IMG/VR virus record: IMGVR_UViG_3300010403_000002 | Coordinates: 1-64,000 of that record | DNA length: 64,000 bases | Origin: a virus | Direction: 5' to 3' (one strand) | Part shown: positions 34,094 to 41,946 of the stretch, one piece after another | Position numbering within the stretch: position 1 is the first letter of the stretch | Layout: the number at the start of each line of letters is the position of its first letter | Notes under the pieces: model-generated | Told to the model about the DNA's origin: nothing | The model's input: the letters and a program-made list of their open reading frames with translations, nothing else | Database searches by the model: none | Made by a program: the position numbers and the translations under genes

Positions 34094-34531
34094 CTAGTTG
34101 CCCGCCGAAGTTTCGCCAAGCGCGGGCAGTAGCTTCTGCACTTGCCCGGTCAGATACATTTGCTCGACAGCCTCTTGAGTTTCCTCGTAAATCGTCTTAC
34201 CACTTGGCAATACGACGAACGCATAAAACTCCTGTTCAAAACTCACTGTGCCGTTTTCGACAAGATCGAGCTTGGCCTTAATGCCGAGCGCTAGGCTGCG
34301 CCAGCGCTGCCGCGTTGCCTGCTCAAAAGCGGCCTGCGAGTAATATGTGTCGCGCACGGGCATCTCTTGAATGTACTTGACCTGGCGATTTTTCATCTTG
34401 AACTGAATCAAGACTCGGTTGTCATCCCAGCCGTACATGAAGCCCGTTGCACCGTAGCGGATCAGCGTGCGCTCTATTTCGGTGCGCGATTTCTCAGGGC
34501 TGACTTGTGTTTTTGCTGCAAACTTAGCCAT
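34094..34531 (-). CDS. Conserved-type phage protein (KSRTEIE..YGATGF)
   Basis: The 145-residue product starts at MAKFAAKTQ, preceded by AAGGAAAG. SPEKSRTEIERTLIRYGATG, then WRSLALGIKAKLDLVENG and the FEQEFYAFVVLPSG block are features I know from a widespread uncharacterised phage early family. Its place among recombination and replication genes suggests DNA metabolism, but no role is established. Confidence 0.65.
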   Translation of the reverse strand: MAKFAAKTQVSPEKSRTEIERTLIRYGATGFMYGWDDNRVLIQFKMKNRQVKYIQEMPVRDTYYSQAAFEQATRQRWRSLALGIKAKLDLVENGTVSFEQEFYAFVVLPSGKTIYEETQEAVEQMYLTGQVQKLLPALGETSAGN

Positions 34532-34727
34532 TGGTCTTTCCTTCTCCTGCTTTGTCCGGCTGGTGCTCGTCCAAAATGCGCTCAATGTGGTCACGCATCG
34601 GCTCTTCGGCCCAGCCGTCACCACTGTCTTTGCCTGCCATCCAAAGAACCAAGCGGTGCGCACGTTGGCCATTGCCGTCCGTGAAGAGGTGATGCGCGAT
34701 TTCGGTTGCTAGGTCATGGTTATTCAT
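34524..34727 (-). CDS. Small early hypothetical protein
   Basis: The 67-residue product contains LFTDGNGQRAHRLVL and GWAEEPMRDHIERIL, helical and acidic. Its start overlaps the upstream zinc-ribbon stop (ATGA) and its end overlaps the next gene by 8 nt. No function is known. Confidence 0.6.
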   Translation of the reverse strand: MNNHDLATEIAHHLFTDGNGQRAHRLVLWMAGKDSGDGWAEEPMRDHIERILDEHQPDKAGEGKTNG

Positions 34728-34906
34728 CGTTTCACCGCCTCGCGTTGCTCATTGGCTTCCTGCGCCATCTCCGCTCTCACTTTCGGCGCGCACTCCCAGC
34801 AGTACCGCATTGCCTCAATGATGCGCTCGCAATCAATGCAGACAGGTGCGAAGCATTCATCGCACTCGTCCAGGAACCCGTCACCTTCGTTACACGTTGG
34901 ACACAT
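34724..34906 (-). CDS. Double zinc-finger mini-protein
   Basis: The 60-residue product has four CxxC pairs: CPTC, CDEC, CIDC and CWEC. These could bind two zinc ions, as in a small RING or treble-clef-like unit. AGGAGG precedes the ATG. It is probably a protein- or nucleic acid-binding adaptor; the function is unknown. Confidence 0.65.
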   Translation of the reverse strand: MCPTCNEGDGFLDECDECFAPVCIDCERIIEAMRYCWECAPKVRAEMAQEANEQREAVKR

Positions 34907-35336
34907 CGTGTTCCTCCTGCTGTTCCGTTTCTTGTGGTGTCTCGGGTGCTGGCGACAGGTCGCACTCCGGCATCTTAATTGCCGTTTGTTTAATTTGATG
35001 TACCTCGCACACTAACTCGGCGACAACTGAATGGCGCGTGATATTACTCGCCCCGTCTTTCACGTAGACTTCCATTTCATCAATAAGACCATCCCCGTTG
35101 TGGCACTTCATATCGAGGTACTTTTCGGCAGCGTCTTGGGCGTCCCGCGCGTGAATCCCCCTGCACCATTCAATCTCATCAAACTCCGCTTGGGTAAGCT
35201 CACTGATCTCGCGTTTGTCTTTATGGCCAAACCACTCCTTACGATTGACGCAACGAAATAAAGGCGCGCATTTGTGGCTCCCCCGCCAATCCCAATCACC
35301 ACAAGAAGAACATTTGATAAAATTCGATTCGCTCAT
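34890..35336 (-). CDS. Zinc-binding early protein
   Basis: The 148-residue product has an N-terminal CSSCGDWDWRGSHKC motif (zinc ribbon or CCHC-type), an acidic middle and a Gln/Glu-rich C-terminus. GGAG lies 6-7 nt upstream. It overlaps the following gene by 17 nt. No family is recognised. Confidence 0.55.
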   Translation of the reverse strand: MSESNFIKCSSCGDWDWRGSHKCAPLFRCVNRKEWFGHKDKREISELTQAEFDEIEWCRGIHARDAQDAAEKYLDMKCHNGDGLIDEMEVYVKDGASNITRHSVVAELVCEVHQIKQTAIKMPECDLSPAPETPQETEQQEEHDVSNV

Positions 35337-35364
35337 AATTTTCTCCGCCGTGTTTTGTTGTTGA

Positions 35365-36096
35365 TTATTCGTGTGCTTCTTTATCAGGTTGCTGCTCGGG
35401 TGCGCGCCTCTCGGCTGCCCGCTCCGCCGCGCGTGTTATCGTCACTTCCAGTCCGTCGTAAGCAGCCTTTGGTAAGTCCTGCCCAAGCCGGAGGAGTAAT
35501 TCATCCGGCGAAATAAAAGTCCGCGAACTTACGCTGAATGCAGCGCGGATAATGTCGTCAGCCTTCGTGCCAACCGGCAGCGCCAACTGGCCGCGCTTGA
35601 TTTCCAGCCACTCCATTAGGTTTTGATTGCTGAACAGATTCGCCGCTACTACTTCTTTCCAGAATTGCCCATGCTCGCCTTTGGCAGGTCTCAGCTTCGG
35701 CTCTTTCTTCGTCCGGCTCTCTTTCTCGGTCAGCGGCTCGCCGGTCTTATCGCCCTTCTGCACTTCGACCTCGAATACAGCGTCGGGTAAATCGAAAAAC
35801 CTAGCCGTCTGCACACGCTCGGAAAGTGGTGCATCAAAGCGCGCCTTGAAGCGCTTACGCCCGCCAAGTGCTGTTTTGTGCGGTGGAATGCTGGCGCGGA
35901 AACGAATAGCCGTTGGTAGATGCGCGTCGTGTCGCACGGTCAGCGTGAGCAGTCCGTTGCCGCAATCAAAGAGGCGTCTGGCAGCGAGCACGTGAGATTG
36001 CTCAATTACGAAGATCACGCACATTTCGCCGTCACCGCCCGTCAGGTTGCGGTCGGAGTTGTCGAGCTTGGCGTTGAAGATGATCGGTTCGCTCAC
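35365..36096 (-). CDS. Early hypothetical protein, GTG start
   Basis: The 243-residue product starts at a GTG (VSEPIIFNAKL) overlapping the upstream TGA (GTGA), with GGGAGGT 6 nt upstream; the ATG 15 nt earlier contains that very site and is rejected. The N-terminal half is beta-rich (LTLTVRHDAHLPTAIRF). The middle is Lys/Glu-rich and the C-terminus is Arg/Glu-rich. No family is recognised. Confidence 0.6.
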   Translation of the reverse strand: MSEPIIFNAKLDNSDRNLTGGDGEMCVIFVIEQSHVLAARRLFDCGNGLLTLTVRHDAHLPTAIRFRASIPPHKTALGGRKRFKARFDAPLSERVQTARFFDLPDAVFEVEVQKGDKTGEPLTEKESRTKKEPKLRPAKGEHGQFWKEVVAANLFSNQNLMEWLEIKRGQLALPVGTKADDIIRAAFSVSSRTFISPDELLLRLGQDLPKAAYDGLEVTITRAAERAAERRAPEQQPDKEAHE

Positions 36097-36536
36097 TGTG
36101 TTACCTCCCATAAAGCTTTCTGCTCAGTTGGCGCTTTATCAACGCGCGGCCTGCTCTCTCGACTCCAAGAGCCACCACCGGCAACCCCCAACTCTTTGTA
36201 GCCAGCAGCTCGCAAAGAAGCCCCGCCTTCGCTGGGCAGCGTGTATGTGATCAGGCGGCGATAACCCAACGCGAATACAGCGCGACGAACTGCGCCAAGT
36301 AGGAACGAGGCGGCGTTATGCGTGCCATCAGTGCAGAGCCGCGTGAGTTCCATCGTCCAGCCATCGTCAGACATGCGCGCGGTTGGTCTACTGACCACTG
36401 CCACGCCGACGACTTTCTCGCCGTCGCTCGCTCCGACACCGAACTTCCAGCCAATCGGCGGTAAGTGATGACGATGGTGTTGCGCGATAAACGTGCAAGC
36501 CTCGTCAAAGTTGATTGGCTGTAGTTGCAAAGCCAT
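36093..36536 (-). CDS. XF1762-like GNAT-type protein
   Basis: The 147-residue product begins LQPINFDEACTFIAQHHRHH, followed by WKFGVGASDGEKVVGVAVVSRP and LTRLCTDGTHNAASFLLGA. This is the layout of the phage XF1762 family, which has a GNAT acetyltransferase-like fold. The substrate is unknown. It lies between DnaB-linked genes in the early operon. Confidence 0.7.
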   Translation of the reverse strand: MALQLQPINFDEACTFIAQHHRHHLPPIGWKFGVGASDGEKVVGVAVVSRPTARMSDDGWTMELTRLCTDGTHNAASFLLGAVRRAVFALGYRRLITYTLPSEGGASLRAAGYKELGVAGGGSWSRESRPRVDKAPTEQKALWEVTQ

Positions 36537-36538
36537 CG

Positions 36539-36730
36539 CTAAAACATCCCCACTGCTGCTTTGCGCTCACTCTGGTAAATCTCTTCGCAATCAGCCCGCC
36601 TGCGCTCGGAGTCGCGGAAGACGGCGTTGCGAATGTCTTGCAACAACGTGAGCGTTTCTTGCTGGTCTTGTCGCTGCGCCAGGACAATGCGCTCGTCCAG
36701 ATAGTCGAGCATTTCCGTTGTACTACTCAT
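36539..36730 (-). CDS. Small helical protein next to DnaB
   Basis: The 63-residue product is one long helix rich in Gln, Arg and Glu (DERIVLAQRQDQQETLTLLQ). The start overlaps the DnaB stop (ATGA). It may be a helicase-associated factor, judged only by position. Confidence 0.5.
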   Translation of the reverse strand: MSSTTEMLDYLDERIVLAQRQDQQETLTLLQDIRNAVFRDSERRRADCEEIYQSERKAAVGMF

Positions 36731-38112
36731 AGGTCGTTGTCCTTCCGTAGATTTTCAAAGCTTGCTGACACCTTGTTAAACCGCAGTTCGATCTTGCCGG
36801 TTGGCCCGTTGCGGTTTTTACCAATAATCAAATCAGCCAGTCCGACGCGCGTCGTTTCGGGTTTGTAGTATTCTTCCCGATGAAGCATCAGCACGATGTC
36901 TGGCTCGTATCCACCGACATAGGAAACGTCATTCAATGTCGGCGCTTTCACGTCCTGTCCTTCGGTTTTATTGAGCGGCAGAATTGCGATCAGTGGCGTG
37001 TTGAACTCTTTAGCGATTGCTTTTAGTTCTTGCGAAAGCGCCTCACAGCGAATCTTCTCGCTCGACTCTTGCGCGCGACTCGCGCCCGGCAAGCGCATCA
37101 GCGAAAGGTAATCCACCAGCACGAGCGAGAGCGGCTTACGCAGACGGCGCAGCTTGGCTCGCACCTGCATCGGTGAAAGCGCCGGACGGTCATCAACGGT
37201 GAGGTTACCGATGCGAGAGAGCACGACACGCGCCGCGTTGAGGCGCTTCCACTCTTCGGAACTCAGTGTGCCTGTCCGAAGTCTGCGCAAGTCAATGCGC
37301 GCTTCTTGTCCGTACCAGCGGTTCACGACCTGCTTTTTGCTCATCTCCATCGAGAAGACCGCAACCGTCTTACCTTCGTTGGCGGCGTGCTTGGCCGCAT
37401 TCAGTGCCGCGCAAAACGCGAATCCGCTTTTTCCCATCGAAGGCCGACCAGCCACGTAAACCAACTCGCCCGGCTCAAAGCCAGCCGTCAGATAGTCCAA
37501 GTCGTAAAAGCCAGTAGCCGTCCCGATGATTGATTTATTCGCCTCGGAAATCGTAATTATCTCAGAAAAGCGCACGTCGGCCATTTCCTTAACCGACTCC
37601 CACGTATCACGGCAACCGGGCAATTCCAGGTCGTAACCGACGCGCTGCGCCCGCTCAATTACGTCCTCAACGGATTCAGATTTGTCATAGGCAATTTCCA
37701 TGAGGAAGCGCGCCTGTGTGAGCACTTCGCGCCTAAGCGCCTGCTCTTTCACGGCACGGGTGTAGTTGTCAATGTTCGAGAAACGCGGCACGCCGTCGTA
37801 GAGACTGCTCAGGTAAGCCGGGCCACCAACGCGCTCTAGGTCGCCCGTGGCCTGCAATTCGTTCTGCAAAATCAGTGGCTCAAGTGAGTGGCCGCGCAAG
37901 ACAATGCGCCCCATCGCCGCGAAGATGACGCGATGACTGTGCAGTGAAAAAGTATCCTCTGGCTTGGCGTTCGGGCCGACTGGTAAAGCCGCCGCAGTTT
38001 CGGCATAAAGCGCTCCGCCGTCGAGCAGGAGCACGCCGAGGATCATCCGTTCAGCTTCGCTGTCGTGCGGTGCTACTCGTTCGAGTTGTGCGGAATTATT
38101 CTGTGACATCAT
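36727..38112 (-). CDS. dnaB: Replicative DNA helicase, DnaB family
   Basis: The 461-residue product has an N-terminal helical domain (PHDSEAERMILGVLLLD) that contacts primase and the initiator. The RecA-like ATPase follows, with Walker A GRPSMGKS (residues 222-229), SMEMS, and Walker B LVLVDYLSLM (Asp334); a C-terminal KNRNGPTGKIELRF block completes it. The length and order match full-size DnaB. It unwinds DNA at the phage fork. Its start overlaps the initiator gene by 17 nt, so the two are co-expressed, and the phage carries its own helicase rather than borrowing the host's. Confidence 0.95.
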   Translation of the reverse strand: MMSQNNSAQLERVAPHDSEAERMILGVLLLDGGALYAETAAALPVGPNAKPEDTFSLHSHRVIFAAMGRIVLRGHSLEPLILQNELQATGDLERVGGPAYLSSLYDGVPRFSNIDNYTRAVKEQALRREVLTQARFLMEIAYDKSESVEDVIERAQRVGYDLELPGCRDTWESVKEMADVRFSEIITISEANKSIIGTATGFYDLDYLTAGFEPGELVYVAGRPSMGKSGFAFCAALNAAKHAANEGKTVAVFSMEMSKKQVVNRWYGQEARIDLRRLRTGTLSSEEWKRLNAARVVLSRIGNLTVDDRPALSPMQVRAKLRRLRKPLSLVLVDYLSLMRLPGASRAQESSEKIRCEALSQELKAIAKEFNTPLIAILPLNKTEGQDVKAPTLNDVSYVGGYEPDIVLMLHREEYYKPETTRVGLADLIIGKNRNGPTGKIELRFNKVSASFENLRKDNDL

Positions 38113-38944
38113 CGCGCTTCTTGTGCTTGCCTTCGGTTAGTGCCGCCGTGCCGCGTCCTGTCCAATCGTCGTAGGCGGGGCCAGGTGGGGCGTGTGAACC
38201 GTTTCGCGCTGGCGCTCTCGCTTGATCCCTGCGCCAAGCGGTTAAATCGCGGACAACGAAATTCAGGGCGCTTGTTCTACTTCGCCCGGTGTCGAACTCG
38301 CGCAAGTCGGCAATTGTGAATTTTGCAAGTTGCAATTCTTTGGCGGCTTGTTTTATCCGACCGACAACGCTGTAGTGCCTGCTGGTTTCCGCTGTGATTT
38401 CAGCCAGGACGCATTCAAACTCCGAAAGCTGACCAGGTAGGGTTTCTTCGCCGAGGAAGTCAGAGGTGCACTCTCCCTCTCTCTTCTGACGGTCTTCCTG
38501 ACGGTTATTCCTTATATGCGTGTCGTCTCGTTCACCTTTTATGTCGTCAGCTTCACCTTTTACGCTCCCTAAAAGGTGAACGTCCTGCACCTTTTCTTGG
38601 TCTAATTGGTGAAGCTGGTTCACCTTTTTACCGTCTAAAAGGTGAAGCCCGTTCACCTTTTCTGTCGTTTCGTTCACCTTTTCTCCGGTCAGTAAGAGGC
38701 GATAGCGAGAGCGATTTCCGCGCCCGACTCCGCGTTGTTCGCAAACGATCAAGCCTGCCGATTCCAGGTGCTCGACGATGCCGATTGCTCCGCGTTTTGT
38801 TATGTCACAGGCTTCCGCAATCATGGTCATTGAAGGGAAACAGATACCCTGTTCATCCGCTCTTTCAGCTAAAAAAAGCAGGACGAGTTTACGTTCGGAC
38901 TTGAGTTTTACGCGCCATGCGGCGTCTCGGTATGCTCTGCTCAA
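38096..38944 (-). CDS. Replication initiator-like winged-helix protein
   Basis: The 282-residue product probably starts at TTG 38944 (SRAYRDAAWRVKL), with CGGAG 8 nt upstream; homologue-like spacing to KLVLLFLAERADEQGICFPS supports it. The ORF is open further upstream, but those ATGs lack ribosome-binding sites. A HTH_36-type winged helix spans about residues 15-75 (MIAEACDITKRGAIGIVEHL). The middle is built of EKVN and LHLL repeats encoded by iteron-like DNA. The C-terminus has a DnaD-like helical part. It probably binds those iterons and loads DnaB, like lambda O. Confidence 0.7.
   Translation of the reverse strand: MSRAYRDAAWRVKLKSERKLVLLFLAERADEQGICFPSMTMIAEACDITKRGAIGIVEHLESAGLIVCEQRGVGRGNRSRYRLLLTGEKVNETTEKVNGLHLLDGKKVNQLHQLDQEKVQDVHLLGSVKGEADDIKGERDDTHIRNNRQEDRQKREGECTSDFLGEETLPGQLSEFECVLAEITAETSRHYSVVGRIKQAAKELQLAKFTIADLREFDTGRSRTSALNFVVRDLTAWRRDQARAPARNGSHAPPGPAYDDWTGRGTAALTEGKHKKRDDVTE
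38531..38682. repeat. Iteron-like repeat array (candidate origin)
   Basis: The 10-bp unit TTCACCTTTT occurs in direct orientation at 38531, 38552, 38619, 38652 and 38673, and inverted (AAAAGGTGAA) at 38571 and 38637. Degenerate copies are TGCACCTTTT at 38586 and AATTGGTGAA at 38604. Centres are spaced 15-21 bp. The array sits inside the initiator gene, upstream of dnaB, exactly where lambda keeps its origin in gene O. It is likely the phage replication origin. Confidence 0.65.
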
Positions 38945-39352
38945 TGTCCGCTCCGGGAAGGCTAAGGTGATGGAACGAACAGCACGGCCAGGTAGAATGG
39001 CTCGCCGTTCTTGGGCCTTGCCTTCAGAGTTGCTACACAGTGAAGACGCAGACGCGCGAGGCGGCGAGCCATCCGGCATGAATAAACTTGTGCGGATATA
39101 TTTGCAAGCCTGGTGGGCCACGCACGTCTTCCGCGATCATCACTGTGTAGCGCGGACAATATAGCATAAATCCGAGATATGGTGTAACGAAAAATGCGTT
39201 TTAAGCCAATAAAGACGCGGGTTTTAGTGCGATTGCTCGCACGATTTTCGTGAGAAATGTTCACCGAAATCACCGTGAGATGTCACCAGTCCGTTGGGCA
39301 CCGTGCGGGCTGATGTAGGGTTAATAGTTTCGCTCCTGGTGGGAGCGGCGTT
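38945..39352 (-). other. Leader/regulatory region of replication genes
   Basis: No convincing gene is seen in these 408 bp. A 36-codon ORF (MARRLARLRLHC...) ends just before the initiator but lacks a ribosome-binding site. The region holds a leftward promoter (39158-39187). It also has stacked small palindromes GTGCGA-TTGC-TCGCAC and CACGA-TTT-TCGTG near 39230, and a run of GTGA/TCAC half-sites at 39249-39287 that could be an operator. Confidence 0.45.
39158..39187 (-). promoter_or_regulatory. Sigma70-like leftward promoter
   Basis: Read on the minus strand: TTACAC (-35), an 18-nt spacer and TATATT (-10, five of six matches). The transcript would start near 39150 and read through the initiator and dnaB genes. 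Confidence 0.5.
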
Positions 39353-39607
39353 TTACTTGAACAGCACCGCGCGGACTGCGCAGTCTTTGGCCTCCAACAA
39401 TTTGCGTAGGGCAACCGTGCGCTCTGGGTTGCGCGGCAGAGCGGCGCCGATGGTGACAGTTCCACTCTCCGGCACGTTGTCGCCTTTAACGATGGCGTGC
39501 GCTAGGTCGCAGAAAGGTTTGCTGATTTCCTGCAAATGAGGGGGCAGGTGCTCATAAGCGAAGAATTGCAATAGTGGTTCGTTGGTCGGTTGGTTCTCAG
39601 TGTTCAT
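39353..39607 (-). CDS. Conserved-type phage early protein (LLQFFAYEHLPPHLQ)
   Basis: The 84-residue product has LLQFFAYEHLPPHLQEISKPF, then NPERTVALRKLLEAKDCAVRA, a pattern I know from many phage early regions with no assigned function. GGAGGT lies 6 nt before the ATG. Here the usual single block is interrupted by a short Gly/Val segment (VKGDNVPESGTVT). Confidence 0.7.
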   Translation of the reverse strand: MNTENQPTNEPLLQFFAYEHLPPHLQEISKPFCDLAHAIVKGDNVPESGTVTIGAALPRNPERTVALRKLLEAKDCAVRAVLFK

Positions 39608-39636
39608 AGGTTACCTCCTTGTTGTTAGTTCGAGAG

Positions 39637-39768
39637 TTACTCTGACCAGAAAAGCACGTACTCGATCAATCCGATCTGCTCCAGGAGGGCCTCGTCTTCT
39701 GTCTCGTTAAACTCTTCGCAGAGCGCGTCGTGCTTGGCGATTAACCGTTCTCGTTCTTGAATGGACAT
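39637..39768 (-). CDS. 43-residue acidic peptide
   Basis: The start MSIQERERLIAKHDALCEEF is preceded by a perfect AGGAGGT at proper spacing. The product is helical and acidic, ending EYVLFWSE. It lies between SSB and the LLQFFAYEHLP gene. Function unknown. Confidence 0.55.
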   Translation of the reverse strand: MSIQERERLIAKHDALCEEFNETEDEALLEQIGLIEYVLFWSE

Positions 39769-39850
39769 GAGTACCTCCTGGTTGTTGTATGGCCCGCCTC
39801 CTCCCAATCAACACAGCGCGCCGCGCGGGCTAGACGGAGCGCCGATCTTG

Positions 39851-40315
39851 CTAAAAAGGTATTTCGTCGTCGTCATGTTTGGACATTCGCGTTGCAGCGG
39901 TCGCCGCCGCTGGCTTGCTGCTCGGCGCGCGCTTGGCCGGTTCTCGCGTTTCCGCCTTGGCTGGTTGGTCTCCCTCGCCGCGCTCGGTTTTTGCGCCGAT
40001 GAATTGCAGTTCGGTGGCTGTTACTTCCAGCGACGAGCGTTTGTTGCCGTCGCGGTCGGTGAATTCCTCCAGGCGCACACGGCCTTCGAGGTAGACCGGT
40101 TTGCCTTTCGACAGGTACTCACTCGACACTTCCGCGAGCCTGCCCCAGCACGTGACGCGGAACCATGTGGCGACTTCTTCGTTTTCGCCGTTATTCTTGC
40201 GGCGCTCGGTGGTGGCCACGGAGAACTTGCAAATGGCTGTGCCTTGCGGTGTAAACTTCAGCTCGGGATCGCGGCCTAGATGGCCTATTATGATGATTTT
40301 GTTGAAAGATGACAT
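39851..40315 (-). CDS. ssb: Single-stranded DNA-binding protein
   Basis: The 154-residue product has an OB fold with NKIIIIGHLGRDPELKFTPQ, WFRVTCWGRLAEVSSEYLSK and GKPVYLEGRVRLEEFTDRDG. A Pro/Ala/Lys linker follows, and the acidic tip DDDEIPF is the partner-docking tail of bacterial-type SSB. It coats ssDNA during phage replication and works with the annealing protein two genes upstream. Confidence 0.95.
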   Translation of the reverse strand: MSSFNKIIIIGHLGRDPELKFTPQGTAICKFSVATTERRKNNGENEEVATWFRVTCWGRLAEVSSEYLSKGKPVYLEGRVRLEEFTDRDGNKRSSLEVTATELQFIGAKTERGEGDQPAKAETREPAKRAPSSKPAAATAATRMSKHDDDEIPF

Positions 40316-40326
40316 GCGTGTTTCTC

Positions 40327-40728
40327 CTAGCTTAGCCTGTTATGAAGTTCGTTAATTGCCCGCTCTAGCGCGCTCATCGCGTCTGCGATGTCTACCCACC
40401 CGATGAACCGCTCACCGTCTTCGGCCTTGCCGTAGGCATACTCTTCAAGTTCTGGGTGTAACTGGCGCAGTCTATTTAGTAGCGCTTGGTCATTCTTTGC
40501 CCACTCTTCGCGCTCCTGTTCAGACTGTTGCATTCGCACCATGTCCAGATCGTGACACTCACCGCGCAGATGGAATCCTGGCATTAAGCAGCGGTCTGGA
40601 AACTCGCAGCCGAATAAGTCGTCTTCTTCGTCGGGCGCGTCGAAATAGTCAGGGCCGCGATAATCCAAGTCGTCAGGCTCGAAGCCGTGCATTGTGTCTG
40701 TGATGTCGTCGTAAAGCTCAGTCTGCAT
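40327..40728 (-). CDS. Acidic Cys/His phage protein
   Basis: The 133-residue product has a very acidic N-terminus (PDEEDDLFG). The motif CEFPDRCLMPGFHLRGECH follows, a Cys/His cluster I associate with phage early proteins of unknown role and probably metal-binding. The C-terminus is helical. It lies between SSB and the Rad52-like gene. Confidence 0.6.
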   Translation of the reverse strand: MQTELYDDITDTMHGFEPDDLDYRGPDYFDAPDEEDDLFGCEFPDRCLMPGFHLRGECHDLDMVRMQQSEQEREEWAKNDQALLNRLRQLHPELEEYAYGKAEDGERFIGWVDIADAMSALERAINELHNRLS

Positions 40729-40745
40729 ACTCGCGCCTGCCTTGG

Positions 40746-41276
40746 TTAAGGTTTGTGATATAAATAAAGCCCCAGGCCGAACTTAGCTGCTGCGCGCCGC
40801 AGTGCCATTGATTCGGCGTTGCTAGAAGGGTCTCCGTACATCCGCTCGCCCTCTTCCGGCTCTTCCTCGGTGCCGGTGGCTTCGCGGTAGACAATCCCTT
40901 CAAGACAGGGAATGGAAAGCCGCACCGTCAGAACAAGCCGCCCTTCCGTGTTCCAGACGGTCGAGCGCACCTCGTAGCTCCAGCCGGCGGCATGGAGGTC
41001 GAGGTATTTCACGGCGTGATACCAGGGGATGAAGCTTATCGCCCTGCCACCTTTGGTTTTCTGTTTTAAGTGGCGCTCTTTAATCGGCTGAGACAGGTCG
41101 GCGATGATTGCAGCAAGGGGATGCAGTGCCGCAGTCTGCGTTAGTGACTGTTTTGCGTCCGCGTCTTTCTTCCATTCCGCGTAGTGTGGCGGGCAGAAGC
41201 CTTCCCGCGTTTGGCCGGTATATTTACATTCTGCTACTTCGCAGGTTATAACTGGGACTACAACTTGAGCTTTCAT
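40746..41276 (-). CDS. Rad52-like single-strand annealing protein
   Basis: The 176-residue product has an N-terminal C-x4-C-x10-C-x2-H zinc motif (Cys12, Cys17, Cys28, His31). The Rad52-type core follows: ISFIPWYHAVKYLDLHAAGW, VLTVRLSIPC, then YGDPSSNAESMALRRAAAKF with GLGLYLY. Such proteins anneal complementary ssDNA for phage recombination and repair, with SSB. It lacks the long C-terminal tail of eukaryotic Rad52, as usual for phage proteins. Confidence 0.8.
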   Translation of the reverse strand: MKAQVVVPVITCEVAECKYTGQTREGFCPPHYAEWKKDADAKQSLTQTAALHPLAAIIADLSQPIKERHLKQKTKGGRAISFIPWYHAVKYLDLHAAGWSYEVRSTVWNTEGRLVLTVRLSIPCLEGIVYREATGTEEEPEEGERMYGDPSSNAESMALRRAAAKFGLGLYLYHKP

Positions 41277-41287
41277 AGTGTTCCTCT

Positions 41288-41452
41288 CTATTCCTCTTCG
41301 TCGAAGTGAATCGTCAAATGAATGTCCACTCCCGCTACCTTGAGCGCCAGCAGCGTGGCATCCGGGAGCCTATATAAGACTCTCGCGCCGAGCGTCGGGC
41401 GCAACAGAGCAAGAATCGCTTGCTCGATTGCACGGCGTTTGCTGTTGCTCAT
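41288..41452 (-). CDS. 54-residue early protein
   Basis: The start MSNSKRRAIEQAILALL has GGAGG 5-6 nt upstream; the much longer in-frame ORF to 41758 runs through a structured noncoding stretch and is rejected. The product is a short alpha/beta protein ending HLTIHFDEEE. It is coupled by ATGA to its upstream neighbour. Confidence 0.55.
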   Translation of the reverse strand: MSNSKRRAIEQAILALLRPTLGARVLYRLPDATLLALKVAGVDIHLTIHFDEEE

Positions 41453-41610
41453 GCTGCCTCCGTCTTTCTCCGTTCGTTCATTTCCTGATAGCCGCGCGCC
41501 GTTTCCATCGCCGCCTTCGTGCCGTGGATTTGCCAGATGAGCTGCACGCAGACGCGCTGTAGCGATGTGAGTGTGATCATTGCTGTCAACAAGGGGATCG
41601 GATATTTCAT
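41449..41610 (-). CDS. 53-residue membrane-associated peptide
   Basis: The start MKYPIPLLTAMITLTSLQRV has GGAAG 5-6 nt upstream. One hydrophobic segment is followed by a basic tail. The TGA overlaps the next ATG (ATGA). Confidence 0.5.
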   Translation of the reverse strand: MKYPIPLLTAMITLTSLQRVCVQLIWQIHGTKAAMETARGYQEMNERRKTEAA

Positions 41611-41784
41611 TGAACTTCCGTGTGTAAAAACGCGGGGCGAATGCTTGCGCGCCCACCCCGCCAAGACGCTGGATTGGTGCGGATGTGATTCGCGCGTGCC
41701 GAAGTTGAATCGGCTTAGGGCTAGTAATTCCCCAACTAGCCTTAGAGTCCACACTCACGCGCGAGCAATGCGATGACAGCCGGT

Positions 41785-41854
41785 GTTTAGCCGCTCAGCT
41801 GACCTTTACAGATGCCTCTGTACCTGCCGGTAGCTAAACGTCTCAAGGGTCAGC
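41785..41854 (-). ncRNA. Candidate pseudoknotted RNA element
   Basis: GTTTAGC (41785) pairs with GCTAAAC (41833), while GCTGACC (41798) pairs with GGTCAGC (41848): two interleaved perfect 7-bp helices, the definition of a pseudoknot. A third stem TACAGA/TCTGTA (41807/41817) lies inside. Pairings hold on either strand; the minus orientation is chosen because the operon runs that way. It could be a cis-regulatory element for the two small genes downstream. Confidence 0.45.
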
Positions 41855-41884
41855 AATCCGACTGCAACCGCAATTTCAAAGACC

Positions 41885-41946
41885 GCCCGGCGTGGAGCGG
41901 GACAAGCTCACAGCGCCGGGCTTTCCGAGCGGCATCCCGCGCTCGG
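41885..41946. terminator. Two GC-rich hairpins
   Basis: GCCCGGCG (41885) pairs with CGCCGGGC (41914), followed on the plus strand by TTT. CCGAGCG (41925) pairs with CGCTCGG (41940). They lie just past the stop of the minus-strand gene at 41960, so they may terminate or stabilise that message; no long U-tract is present on the minus strand. Confidence 0.35.

Noticed and set aside
38531-38682. CRISPR array
   Set aside because: The units are only 10 bp, occur in both orientations and lie inside a coding gene; iterons fit better.
41449-41758. Long N-terminal extensions of the genes at 41288 and 41449
   Set aside because: They run through a structured noncoding stretch, while internal ATGs have good Shine-Dalgarno sites and an ATGA overlap.
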